Made by a program: the position numbers and the translations under genes
Assembly: GCA_029838215.1 (NCBI GenBank)
Contig: JALGVI010000011.1
Coordinates: 1 to 64,000, forward strand
Source of the DNA: Candidatus Helarchaeota archaeon
GTDB lineage: Archaea; Asgardarchaeota; Lokiarchaeia; Helarchaeales; RDOG01
Direction of reading: 5' to 3'
Length of the DNA stretch: 64,000 nucleotides
Notes under the pieces: generated by a model
The model's input: only the letters and a program-made list of their open reading frames with translations
Told to the model about the DNA's origin: nothing
The model's database searches: none
Part shown: in pieces, positions 55,121-64,000 of the stretch
Layout: each line of letters starts with the position of its first letter
Position numbering within the stretch: position 1 is the first letter of the stretch

Positions 55121-55133
55121 TAGGAACTCCACG
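55121..55133 (-). other. 3' half of the pre-23S processing stem
   Basis: CGTGGAGTTCCTA in RNA sense, complementary over 13 nt to the 5' half at 58704-58716. Further pairing continues inward with small bulges, as in archaeal BHB-processed pre-rRNA. Confidence 0.7.
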
Positions 55134-55348
55134 ACATATTCACGCACGCATTGTCTAGGTTACTTTCGAACCCGGCACGCTCGGGTGTTTGGGGGCCGCA
55201 CGCTGAACATCTCCTTTCGTTGATGCGTACACGCCGGCTCCATCAAACTCCTCTTTTAGGAGAACCCTCGTCTGCTGCAATCCGTTGCTGTCACCAGCCC
55301 CGGACGACCCATGCCTCGCAGCAGAATGGACGGCTCGTTTCAGGTTTC

Positions 55349-55379
<31 letters not shown>

Positions 55380-55505
55380 GATTGCAGCGTGGCTGCCCGG
55401 CATTGCCCTATCGGACAACCGGTAGACTAGTGGCTACCGCACGCCGTTCCTCTCGTACTGAGCGTCCGTTACCCTCAGCCATCCAACACCCCCAGTAGAT
55501 AGAAT

Positions 55506-55548
<43 letters not shown>

Positions 55549-55636
55549 TTAATGGGCGTACAGCCCCACCCTTGGCAGCTGCTTCACCGCCAGGATAGGA
55601 AGAGCCGACATCGAGGAAGCAAGCCGCGGGGTCGAT

Positions 55637-55732
55637 TTACTCGAACCCCCCATTTCAGCTCTTCTGAACGTAAGCACATCGCATGTGAGAGAAGACTCAT
55701 GTTAAGTTTGAAAAGTGTCTGTGGGGAGCTCT
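55637..55732 (-). other. 96-nt BHB intron in 23S rRNA (helix 89 loop)
   Basis: RNA sense: central helix GCTC with GAGT; 3-nt bulges ACA and AAA; then a 9-bp inner helix (GAGCTCCCC with GGGGGGTTC, including G-U pairs). Cutting after the second bulge base of each restores AAGAGCTCAC-ATCGACC, which aligns without gaps to the E. coli helix 89 sequence AAGAGUUCAUAUCGAC. No protein is encoded. Confidence 0.85.
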
Positions 55733-56280
55733 GTGAGCTCTTGCCCGCGACGACTCTGTTACCCCCGGGGTAATTTTTTTGTCGCCACCTACTCCCATGA
55801 ATGGAGATTAGATGGATCGCTAGGCCACGCTTTCGCGTCGGGATTCATCATTGGGCAGAATCCCATCAGGCCAGCTTATGCCCTTGCACTCTACGAAGCG
55901 TTTCTGTCGCTTCTGAGCTGACCATTGGGCCTCTTTGATATCTTTTCAAAGAGGTGCCGCCCCAGCCAAACTGCCCACCTGAAGGTGTCCTGAAGCACAT
56001 GGCTCCAGTCAGTGATACAACGTACCGAGGCCAGTATTCCACGGTTGCTGGTTCGTGACCCGAAAGCCACAACCCATGAGCTCCTGGCTATGCTATGCGC
56101 GACACACCGCACCACAACATCAGGCTGCAGTAAAACTCCACGGGGTCTTCTCTTCCCACTGGGGGATCCCGGACTGTTCGCCGGGTAGTGGGTTCACCGG
56201 GTAGAAGGTAGGGACAGTGGGGACCACGTTGATCCGTTCATGCACGTCGGTACTTGTCCGACAAGGCATTTGGCTACCTT

Positions 56281-56529
56281 TATTAACATTGATTATAATT
56301 GATAAGCGGGATATCTATCAAATTTTTCATCTATTTTTGTTCTTAATGGCTTGGTAGTTCTGATATTAAATTTCTCGTTTTAAGTTTCTGAAATAAATTC
56401 TATAGAAGGATGTTTTCCTTCCACTAGACTCTTGAATTTTTTGTTTAATGATTTCTGTTGTAATTAATGTTTAATTATGACGTTTATTATCAGAGATAGT
56501 CCCAGAATCTTGACGCAGCAGAACACTTG
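56281..56529 (-). other. ~249-nt AT-rich insertion in 23S rRNA at the helix 69-71 region
   Basis: It splits the near-universal CTCTCTTAA/GGTAGCC core, the position where I-CeuI-type introns sit in other organisms. It is clearly AT-rich against GC-rich 23S. The ends can pair (TTAACA with TGTTAA; GTTCT and GAAGGA/TCCTTC hairpins inside). I could not build a canonical BHB at either candidate junction. No LAGLIDADG ORF fits. Boundaries are uncertain by 1-3 nt because of repeated A. Confidence 0.8.
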
Positions 56530-58703
56530 TTAAGAGAGTTATAGTTACTCCCGGCGCTTAGCGGAGCTTACTCCGGTTGGACCCGGTTATGACTGACCGC
56601 CGCTGGCCAGGATTCACAAACTGTACACAGGCTTTCGCCCTTGAGTCACTGCGACCGGAGGTCCCAGGTATCAGCCCAAGACTGCCGGCACTCCTTATCC
56701 CGAAGTTACGGAGCTAATTTGCCGATTTCCCTTACCTCCTGTACACCCGACACGCCTGAGGCTTCTCACCTAGGAGCACCTGTGTTGGATCTTGGTACGG
56801 ACACGGAGGATCCTTCGCGATTTCCTTTTCATGGGCTCCAAGAATCAACCAAACCACCCTCTATTGGGTGGCCATTCATCTTTTCACCCGGTTCTCACCA
56901 TTGCGGTACTCCCCGGGTTTATGGATTTAGACAAGGCGATGACCCTGCTTGGCCTATCTCAAAGCGTCAGAAATCGCGCCTACGTTACCGCAAGCGTACC
57001 TCCGTGGTACAGGAATATAAACCTGTTTCCCTTTCGGCTCTTACGTATTAAGAAGAGTCTTAGGACCGACTAACTCTCGGCTGACGACGCATCGCCGAGA
57101 AACCCTTGTCCTTTCGGCGGCATGGATTCTCACCATGCTATGCTGTTACTACCACCGGGATTTTCACTGCTGACCGGTCCACAGGAGATCACCCCCCTGC
57201 TTCGTCCCAATCAGCACGCCTTCCTACCAAATCACGGCTATTGCCGTGCTCCGAGGTATCGGTGGCTGGCTTGAGCCCCGTCCATTTTCGAGGCCCATGA
57301 ACTCGATGGGTGAACTGTTACGTACTCTTTAAAGGATGGCTGTTTCTAAGCCTACCTTCCCATTGTCTTCGTCCACGAACGCCCTTCAGTTTGACACTTA
57401 GCCAGCACTTAGGGACCTTAACCCCGGTCTGGGTTGTTCCCCTCTCGGCAGCGGGGCTTACCCCCACTAACCCTTCTCCGGGCTTCTACGGTGCTAGCAC
57501 GTTCGGAGTTTGTAAGACAAGAGAGGATGTCACTCCCCTTGCTTGCCAATCAGTGCTCTACCGCACTAGCTACCTCCACCCAGGCTACACTGAGATGTAC
57601 TTCGGAAGGAACCAGCTATTTCCAGGCTAGATTGGCCTTTTGCCCCTATTCCCAGGTCATCAATGCGAATTGCACGTCAGCTAATGTTCAGGCCTCCACG
57701 GCAGTTTCCCGCCGCTTCACCTTGCCCAGGAATAGATCGCCTGGCTTCGGGTTTTATAACTTTGACTACGGCCCTTTCAGACCGAAGTTTCTCGGTTGGT
57801 CCTTCTCAAGGTTCTTGTGCTTCCACCTGCTCTAGGAGCTCAGGCTTACGCCAAGGTGTTGGCACCGTCGCCAAGACAAGTGCACCAACTTGCAAACTTT
57901 TCGGTTTCCCTGCGCTTCAGGGGTTGAACCCCTTGAGCTCGCCAAAATCATAAACTCCCCGGCCCGTGTTTCTAGACGGAATTAGTGACATTAGTCCTCT
58001 CCTCTCGTACTACCGGATTGCTCCGGGTTCCTTCGAGGAGAATCTGCCCTTTCATGCCACTAACGATCATGCCCAACTGGTTTCAGGCTCTTTGCACTCC
58101 TCTTCCGAGGTCCTTTTCAACTTTCGGTCACCCTACATAGTACGCTATCGGTCTGGGGGAGTATTTAGACTTGGAAGTTCATGGCTCCCATCTTCACGCG
58201 GGATATCCAACCCACGCTACTCTGGAATCTCAGCCCAGCGCCGTCCTCGTTACGTCTACGGGGCTATCACCCTCTACGGCTCATCTTTCCAGATGAATTT
58301 GACTTCCGAGGGGGGGCGGCGGCTGAGTCCAAAACACTACATCCCCGCGAGCTTTCACAGGCGGGTTCAGTTTGGTCTGTTCCCTGTTCGTTCGCCATTA
58401 CTAAGGGAATCTCATCTTGATTTCTTTTCCTGCGGGTACTGAAATGCTTTAGTTCCCCGCGTTCCCGTTCCCTATAGGGAACGTTACGGTTTATTAGACC
58501 GCAACACTACGTCGCATTCGGCAATCTCCGGATCTCGGACTGCGTGCGTCTCCCCGGAGCTTATCGCAGCTTGCCACGGCCTTCATCGGCTCCCCAGCCG
58601 AGTCATCCACCAATTGGGGTCGGCGTTGACGGGTTCTAATCGTAATTGCCCTAGGTCGAGCTAAGGCTCGAAATATTTACCTCAACGCGTGTTTCGTGAT
58701 GTG

Positions 58704-58716
58704 CGTGGAGTTCCTA
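58704..58716 (-). other. 5' half of the pre-23S processing stem
   Basis: TAGGAACTCCACG in RNA sense, the 13-nt partner of the 3' half at 55121-55133. It lies ~90 nt upstream of the mature 5' end. Confidence 0.7.
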
Positions 58717-59050
58717 TGCTGGCATCATCGTAACGTGAAAGACCGCACGCCACTAGCCTAGGATCCGAACGCCAAAAGTGAAGCGCGATTCAGGTCTTTG
58801 ATTTTTAGTTCTTGACGCAAGTCAAAATAGGCGCGTTTGAGTGCTACTTGCGCATTAATAAATCGAGCTTCATTCTCTCGTTCTATCCGGATCCAAAAAG
58901 GTACAATTGAATCACTTGACTTTTCCTGAGAAAAGCATAAATGATCGCGGATGTTCAACCTCTCCGCGTGTCATGCACCGGAGAGTGAGATACATGCTAG
59001 CACTGAACTCATGCTTGCCGTATCGAATAGCAATAATTAGATTGTCCAAG

Positions 59051-59060
59051 TTTATATAAA
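59051..59060 (-). promoter_or_regulatory. TATA box of the 23S rRNA transcript
   Basis: TTTATATAAA (palindromic). Expected start near 59028, giving a ~400-nt leader to the mature 23S. The leader contains the processing stem, a GCGGA/TCCGC hairpin and GGATCCG/CGGATCC pairing, and no tRNA. Confidence 0.55.
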
Positions 59061-59366
59061 GTTTATTATGGAATTTAAATTTCCGTTTTCCTATAAATTA
59101 AGATTTTTTAGCAACCAGCATGGTAAAATTGACAGGATTGTGTTTAATCGTGGAGGAATATTCGATTCAGCTCGTTGTCTTGATTAGAATCCAACCTTTT
59201 AGATCTTATTTTGAAGACATCGGACGTTTTAACTCCGTCGTGATGTAAAATCGGAAAAAAAAACAATGCGACACGTTCGTGCACGATGTGGTTGCAAAAA
59301 AAAGACTGATGATGGGATGAAAAAGAAAGTTTTTAAAATTGGTATTCGATAATGGTTACGTAGCTA
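59061..59366. other. Intergenic region between 23S promoter and the 415-aa gene
   Basis: No gene is seen. A hairpin at 59217-59246 (ACATC-GACG with CGTC-GATGT) is followed by an A-run on the + strand. It could be a terminator-like structure read from the minus strand or part of a leader. Confidence 0.4.
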
Positions 59367-60614
59367 ATGATGAATTTTGGGGAAATTCTACAAACTTGGA
59401 TGAGTAAATCCCCCGAGACTTTGAAGCGACATTTCAAGTTTAAAGAGCGTGATCACGTGCCCTCTGATTTTGGTGATATTCCGGACGATTTGATAACAAA
59501 AAAGCACATATTTTTAGGAAAGAACACTTGGCTTCTTTATCGGCAATTTGGTTATGAATTCATGGAAGCCTTTATCTCGTCCTTGCACGAGCACGTGGTG
59601 ACCGAAACCATCAATAAGCGGCTCAAGGAGTCCATCATTTTAGCAAAGGAAGAATCATTAGGAAGGCTCGAAAAACCCGAAAAAACATTAACTCATTGGA
59701 TTTTACCACCAATTCGTACAGTAGTCGCCAACCAAAATCAAGGTGCCGTGAAATATTTCTTTGGCGAAAGTTGCGATGTTTCCTTCATAATTATTGACGA
59801 TTATAGGCAAGACATTCCACTCGTGCTCACGTGTCATGTTGAAAATGGGCTTCCTGTTGATTTTTGGATCATCAATCAAGATTCACCAGAGATGACCATC
59901 AAGAATAAAGAAGGCATTGAATTTCGAAATTTGCCAAAGAAACTCAAGACTTTGGGACGATGTAGCATTTTCGTGAAAGAATTGTTAAATCAATTTAGGT
60001 CTGAACGTAGTCCCGAATGGAGCACGTCTGCACATTACTTATTTTTAGGTTTCAACACGGGTCTATACAATTTAATTGCAGAACCCTCAAATTTTGAGCT
60101 GGAAATCGCTTTGTGGGATGCCATGAATGCTGCCAAGCACGGTCTTCCCACTGCGTGGTTCGTGTATACGCCTTGGCCACCAATGTTGAAGAACCTACTC
60201 AATCTCGACCGAAAAACGAGTAGCCTGCGCGCACTTGAGATGTTTACAAAGGGAAGACTGCACGTCTTGCCCATCGAAGAATCAACGCTAAATTGGTTGA
60301 ATGAAAATTATCCCGAGGTATACCGGGGCTTGTTGGCACAACGGGCCATCTACGGCATTCCATCTATTAATCACACGCTAAATTGTAAGATCCCTGATTA
60401 TTCTGATGAGTCAACTTTCCTAGAAAAGAAATTCTCTTGGAAATATCCAAAAGAAAAGAAGATCTTTCCCGGAGACATGGGAATGAGCGTGGAAGACACG
60501 TTTAAAGGTGTTTATCTCGATGTTGATTCCAAGACACCCATTGATGAAAAAATCACGAAGAAACACATTTTATCCATTGGCATTGGAAGGGAAACGAAAT
60601 TTCCCAATGATTGA
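59367..60614 (+). CDS. Orphan hypothetical protein
   Basis: 415 aa, soluble, not recognised. Mixed alpha/beta with YFFGESCDVSFIIIDDYRQDIPLVLTCHVENG in the middle, ALWDAMNAAKHGLPTAWFVYTPWPP near residue 250, and a basic C-terminus. It starts with MM; the second ATG (59370) is equally possible. It stands alone between the 23S promoter and a convergent ADP-ribosylglycohydrolase gene. Confidence 0.65.
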   Translation: MMNFGEILQTWMSKSPETLKRHFKFKERDHVPSDFGDIPDDLITKKHIFLGKNTWLLYRQFGYEFMEAFISSLHEHVVTETINKRLKESIILAKEESLGRLEKPEKTLTHWILPPIRTVVANQNQGAVKYFFGESCDVSFIIIDDYRQDIPLVLTCHVENGLPVDFWIINQDSPEMTIKNKEGIEFRNLPKKLKTLGRCSIFVKELLNQFRSERSPEWSTSAHYLFLGFNTGLYNLIAEPSNFELEIALWDAMNAAKHGLPTAWFVYTPWPPMLKNLLNLDRKTSSLRALEMFTKGRLHVLPIEESTLNWLNENYPEVYRGLLAQRAIYGIPSINHTLNCKIPDYSDESTFLEKKFSWKYPKEKKIFPGDMGMSVEDTFKGVYLDVDSKTPIDEKITKKHILSIGIGRETKFPND

Positions 60615-60623
60615 CGTGAATTT

Positions 60624-61616
60624 TCATTTAAATGCCGGATTCATTTCTGAATAGACCGCGAAAAGTTTTCTCCCTATTGAAAAAATGTGCTCGTGGTTGA
60701 TCAAGCGATACATCAAGCTTTTTGGTAATTTGTGAATACCATTAAAGGCACCTGAGATTGCGCCGCAAATTGCACCTGTCGTATCGGTATCTCCTCCTGC
60801 TAAAATGACCTCATTCACACTCTCGAAATAATCATGAGGAGTCCGTAAAAAACAATAAAGTGCAGCTAGAACCGTCGTGCAGGCATAAGGATGGATGATT
60901 CCGTTCTCCGGAAGCTTTTTAGGTAGGTATTCGGGACGCACTCCTAAAATGCCTAACTTTTTTAATGCTTTTTTAGGTGATTGCTTGAGAAATGAATCGA
61001 GCATGCCAATATGGTTTTTGAACTCTTCGTGTTCTGGCTTTTGAAGTGCATTGCATAAGACTTCAATAAAATCATCAAGCACGACTTCCTCATTGACGGC
61101 CAAATATGCCACTGCACGGGCAACAACAATAGCAGCCGCCGCGGCTGCTTCCTGCGTGTGCGTGATTTTCGTTGTTTCATCGGCAATGCGAATCAATTCT
61201 GACACGTCATGACAATAGAAAAGCCCTATTGGAGAAATCCTCATTGCAGAACCATTTGCTCCGGAATCGTATCCCGATTTTGTCCACGGTACTCCTCTTG
61301 CAAGATTATAAATGGCATTTAGGCAAGCCATTCCCGGTCCGATTGGAGGCTCATCGAGCCATTGGATGAAACGCTTGACTAAGACGGATGGTTGGTATCC
61401 TTTTCCTTCAATTAATGCTTCTGCCATCGCTATTGTTAGTTGTGTATCATCAGTATACCGTCCACGATAAAACTTCGAAGTGTCGTCCCCGCAAAGCCGC
61501 TCAATTGAATTCCTACTTCGTCCTTCGAATGGCTGACCGAGTGCATCACCCATACCACAACCAAGAATGGTTCCTACGAATTTTTCTTCAATCCGATCGT
61601 GGATTTCAAATTCCAA
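60624..61616 (-). CDS. ADP-ribosylglycohydrolase (ARH/DraG family)
   Basis: 330 aa. Removes ADP-ribose from proteins or small molecules with two Mg ions. Metal motifs are present: GCGMGDALGQPFEG, YTDDTQLTIAMAEALIEG (residues ~54-70) and the C-terminal AGGDTDTTGAICGAISGA. The length is normal. Together with the PARG-like protein at 53 kb it points to active ADP-ribose turnover. Confidence 0.93.
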   Translation of the reverse strand: MEFEIHDRIEEKFVGTILGCGMGDALGQPFEGRSRNSIERLCGDDTSKFYRGRYTDDTQLTIAMAEALIEGKGYQPSVLVKRFIQWLDEPPIGPGMACLNAIYNLARGVPWTKSGYDSGANGSAMRISPIGLFYCHDVSELIRIADETTKITHTQEAAAAAAIVVARAVAYLAVNEEVVLDDFIEVLCNALQKPEHEEFKNHIGMLDSFLKQSPKKALKKLGILGVRPEYLPKKLPENGIIHPYACTTVLAALYCFLRTPHDYFESVNEVILAGGDTDTTGAICGAISGAFNGIHKLPKSLMYRLINHEHIFSIGRKLFAVYSEMNPAFK

Positions 61617-61659
61617 GAAATCACCTTGTGAATAAAAGAAATAATGGGAGGAAAGAAAA

Positions 61660-62928
61660 TTATCGAAGGCTTTCCCGGAGGTTGGCGAGTTCGATCAGGT
61701 TATGTATGCGGTGAAGACTATCCTCGCATTTCTTCAATTCATCAAAATCGCCAATCTCGGTTGCAAGTCGAGCTGCTTCCGTAAACACGTTTACAGCATC
61801 TCGATATTTGCCATTTGTTTCCAGTAGGTGTCCTCTACTTATGAGTTCATCAAGTTGCGTTCGTAAAAGCGGGATGTGTTGCTTTACCTGTTGCAATTTT
61901 TGTGAGAACTCTGTTGCTCTTGAGCGGAACTGTTGAGCAGTAGAGACTTCTCCCAATCGCTCTGAATATTCTGCAATTTGCAGGAGAACCTTTGCCGCTT
62001 GCTCTAAATTCTCTTCACGTAAAAGGAATTCCAGTTGCTTGAATAATTGCTCTCTCTGTTCCCGAAGAGATTCCCGTTCCACGAGTATTTTCTTCACGAA
62101 GTTTTTTACCTTCTTCTTCGGAGTATTTTTCAACACTTGAATGCAAGCCGCTCGACTTTCCTCCGAAGATGATATCAGATCATTAAGCAGAGCCATTTTA
62201 TCATTTTTCACAAGACCCTTGAACTCTTCCAGTTTTGTCCATACTTTTCGCTTCTCTGCCTCTTCGTAGACATTTTCCACGTCTATGCTTGTTAATACCT
62301 GCTTTTTTCTGAGTTCAAAGATATTTTTGATAACGTTCTCCCGCGAATATCCCTTATTTTTAAGCAGATCTTCAATCAAGGGAGCAATGAAAAAGAAGCC
62401 GCGTTTTTGAGAGAGTTCTTTTGCCCTTTTAATGATGGCTTTTTGGATGCTATTAAGCCCTGTTGGGAGATCTGATAGATCTAATGGCAACATTTGAGGT
62501 TGCATTAGAAAAAGATTGAATTCTTCTTCGCAAAGCTTTTTTGCAGAATCAAAATCTTTTACGTTCCCTTTGAAATTTTTTAATTCCTTCTTGAATTGTG
62601 TTTCAAAATCTTGAGTGAATTTAATGAGAGATTGTTTTATAGAATCTGATGGTTCTGAGTCTAACATCAAGGCGACCATGATTTCTTTTCCATCAGCGAG
62701 CATTATTTGAAATCGTTCCATTTGCCAAGTGAATGTCGGAACATCTTCAACTTTCTTTTCTTCCTTTACTGGTTTTTCTTTTTCAACCTTACTTTTCTTT
62801 TTTTTCTCTGGTTTTGATTTCTTCTTCTGGACTTTTTCTACGACCTTCTTCTTCGGCGGAGACGTGGCTGCATCTTTTCCTTCCTCACCAAAACCTACGA
62901 ATTTGCCGGGCTGTCTTCTCCGATCCAT
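61660..62928 (-). CDS. Helical-repeat protein with Lys-rich N-terminus and longin-like segment
   Basis: 422 aa. Residues ~20-65 are Lys/Glu-rich and disordered. Residues ~67-150 (WQMERFQIMLADGKEIMVALMLDSEP; LIKFTQDFETQFKKELKNFKGN) match the strand-helix-helix end of a longin-like domain, similar to the 54126 protein. The rest is helical, with TPR-like pairs near the C-terminus (AAKVLLQIAEYSERLGEVSTAQQF; YRDAVNVFTEAARLATEIGDFDEL). Scaffold or trafficking-type role possible; no name supported. Confidence 0.62.
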   Translation of the reverse strand: MDRRRQPGKFVGFGEEGKDAATSPPKKKVVEKVQKKKSKPEKKKKSKVEKEKPVKEEKKVEDVPTFTWQMERFQIMLADGKEIMVALMLDSEPSDSIKQSLIKFTQDFETQFKKELKNFKGNVKDFDSAKKLCEEEFNLFLMQPQMLPLDLSDLPTGLNSIQKAIIKRAKELSQKRGFFFIAPLIEDLLKNKGYSRENVIKNIFELRKKQVLTSIDVENVYEEAEKRKVWTKLEEFKGLVKNDKMALLNDLISSSEESRAACIQVLKNTPKKKVKNFVKKILVERESLREQREQLFKQLEFLLREENLEQAAKVLLQIAEYSERLGEVSTAQQFRSRATEFSQKLQQVKQHIPLLRTQLDELISRGHLLETNGKYRDAVNVFTEAARLATEIGDFDELKKCEDSLHRIHNLIELANLRESLR

Positions 62929-63083
62929 GGCTGTTCGCCTTCTTCCTGCTCGCTAGTAAAACATTTCAAATATCTTATGAAAAATAAATCCGGTTTCCTT
63001 CTATTTTAAATTTCACTTTGCGACTTGAATCTTATCCTCGTGGACCTATATCAATTTTTTGTAAAGTTTTTTAATGAGGTGTT

Positions 63084-63860
63084 TCACGTTGAAAGAACAT
63101 TTAAAGCATCGCGGACTTCTGCTCCATCCTTTATGATTCGAGAAACCGCCGAAACAATTCGTGTCGGATCTTCATGTTGAAATGCATTCCTTCCTAACGC
63201 ACATCCGATTGCTCCTGCGTCAATGGAATCTTTAATCATTTTTAGCAGACTTTCGTCAGAAGTGATTTTTGGACCACCGGCAATAACCACGGGAACGGGA
63301 CATCCTCTTACAACAGTTTTAAAGCTGTCAATATCTCCTGTATAAACCGTTTTAACAATATCTGCACCCAATTCAGAACCAACACGAGCTGCTAATGCAA
63401 CCAATTCGGGATCGTAGGGATTAGTGATATTTTCTCCTCGCGGATAGACCATTGCAAGTAACGGAATTTGATACTTCGCACATTCATCTGCAATTCGGAA
63501 GTGTTCAAGCATGGCTGGTTCATGAATGCTTCCAAAATTCACGTGAATTGAAACCGCATCAACACCAGCACGAATGGCGTGTTCAATTGAACTAATCAAA
63601 ACCTTCTTATCGGGAACCCCAATTTTGGTTGATGCTGATAAATGCATTATCAAGCCACACCCGGGTGCCTTTTCTAGAGCCTGTATCATTCCCTTATGCA
63701 ATAGAATGGCTGTAGCACCTCCAGCAACGACTTTATTAACAGCGTCATTGATATTTATTAAACCCGGGATGGGACCAAGAGTGACGCCATGATCCATGGG
63801 AATGATGATGGCTTTCCCATCATCAAGAATTCGACTCAAACGCATTTCTTTTCCATTCAT
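63084..63860 (-). CDS. 2-amino-3,7-dideoxy-D-threo-hept-6-ulosonate synthase (ADH synthase)
   Basis: 258 aa, class I FBP-aldolase-like barrel. Catalyses the first committed step of the archaeal shikimate route from aspartate semialdehyde and a deoxyketohexose phosphate. GKAIIIPMDHGVTLGPIPGL at the N-terminus, GVDAVSIHVNFGS, the Schiff-base Lys region ADIVKTVYTGD and PVVIAGGPK are typical of AroA'. The fold alone could also be FBP aldolase; MDHG-x5-GP and adjacent asd favour ADH synthase. Confidence 0.88.
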   Translation of the reverse strand: MNGKEMRLSRILDDGKAIIIPMDHGVTLGPIPGLININDAVNKVVAGGATAILLHKGMIQALEKAPGCGLIMHLSASTKIGVPDKKVLISSIEHAIRAGVDAVSIHVNFGSIHEPAMLEHFRIADECAKYQIPLLAMVYPRGENITNPYDPELVALAARVGSELGADIVKTVYTGDIDSFKTVVRGCPVPVVIAGGPKITSDESLLKMIKDSIDAGAIGCALGRNAFQHEDPTRIVSAVSRIIKDGAEVRDALNVLST

Positions 63861-63883
63861 TTAGAACTCTTCCAGTAAAGAAA

Positions 63884-64000
63884 TCAGACTAAATCTAATG
63901 CAATGGCAACCTCAGCACCCAACACGGAAGATCCTGCAGCACCACGTATTGTATTATGACTCAAGAGACAAAGATTAACCGAGTAATCATCTATTCCTCG
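63884..64000 (-). CDS. asd: Aspartate-semialdehyde dehydrogenase, C-terminal end (5' part beyond window)
   Basis: 38 residues in frame to the right edge, translated by hand: DDYSVNLCLLSHNTIRGAAG, then SSVLGAEVAIALDLV and a TGA stop. The SHNTIRGAAG stretch is the C-terminal signature of archaeal/fungal-type Asd. Product is the substrate of the neighbouring ADH synthase. 23 bp separate the two genes. Confidence 0.88.
   Translation of the reverse strand, partial: RGIDDYSVNLCLLSHNTIRGAAGSSVLGAEVAIALDLV

Noticed and set aside
56281-56529. Assigning the AT-rich 23S insertion to a BHB or group I intron
   Set aside because: At each possible junction the required 4-bp helix with 3-nt bulges fails, and group I ends (U at the 5' exon, G at the intron end) would not restore the exon sequence.
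58758-58958. 66-codon minus frame in the 23S leader (ends NRASLLAFGS)
   Set aside because: Composition is protein-like, but it lies between the rRNA promoter and the mature 23S and its stop is in the leader's paired region. No ribosome site. Left as unsupported.

Overview
The window is archaeal chromosome, AT-rich and gene-dense. Archaeal marks include a histone, the tetrahydromethanopterin (H4MPT) pathway, F420 enzymology, TATA-box promoters, TmcA, uL16/L10e, and BHB-type introns in a tRNA and in 23S rRNA. The best fit is an Asgard (Promethearchaeota) lineage. The reasons are a 23S gene standing alone without 16S, longin/roadblock-like small proteins, an MglA-type small GTPase, and an EFsec-SepSecS-tRNA-Sec system of the archaeal/eukaryotic kind. 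The lineage call is an inference; nothing here fixes it below phylum.

Layout. 1-6.5 kb: anaerobic ribonucleotide reductase (cut by the left edge at its glycyl-radical loop), a longin-like/winged-helix protein, a histone and a UPF0182 membrane protein. 6.7-9.3 kb: FGGY kinase, a small Cys protein and a winged-helix regulator. 9.3-18.7 kb: a pterin island with MptD, DUF447, a PurM/SelD-like protein, MptG, DUF1464, a DHPS-like protein, MptA and two tandem nucleotidyltransferases. 18.8-29.5 kb: an island of eight coiled-coil or largely helical proteins around a B12-radical SAM enzyme, ending in an MglA-like GTPase. I recognise no described system here, and three of the proteins share a C-terminal FG-containing tail. 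29.6-45 kb: indolepyruvate oxidoreductase, PEP synthase, L10e, TrmJ-like, TmcA, LysR and several hypotheticals, plus two candidate structured RNAs that look like copies of one family. 45-49 kb: NADPH:F420 oxidoreductase, then a compact selenocysteine locus (EFsec, SepSecS, intron-containing tRNA-Sec). 49-55 kb: Nudix, Fe-S proteins, a stand-alone E2-type acyltransferase domain, a PARG-like hydrolase and a longin-like protein. 55.1-58.6 kb: 23S rRNA on the minus strand with two insertions, one of them a 96-nt intron with a textbook bulge-helix-bulge. 59.3-64 kb: an orphan 415-aa protein, ADP-ribosylglycohydrolase, a helical-repeat protein, ADH synthase and the C-terminus of aspartate-semialdehyde dehydrogenase.

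How the genes fit together. The pterin genes build the C1 carrier H4MPT. NpdG links NADPH to F420. IorAB and PEP synthase point to amino-acid fermentation or assimilation and gluconeogenesis, and NrdD to strict anaerobiosis. Asd plus ADH synthase start the archaeal route to aromatic amino acids. EFsec, SepSecS and tRNA-Sec form the decoding end of selenocysteine insertion; PSTK and selenophosphate synthetase would have to lie elsewhere. I found no selenoprotein, CRISPR array, insertion sequence or prophage.
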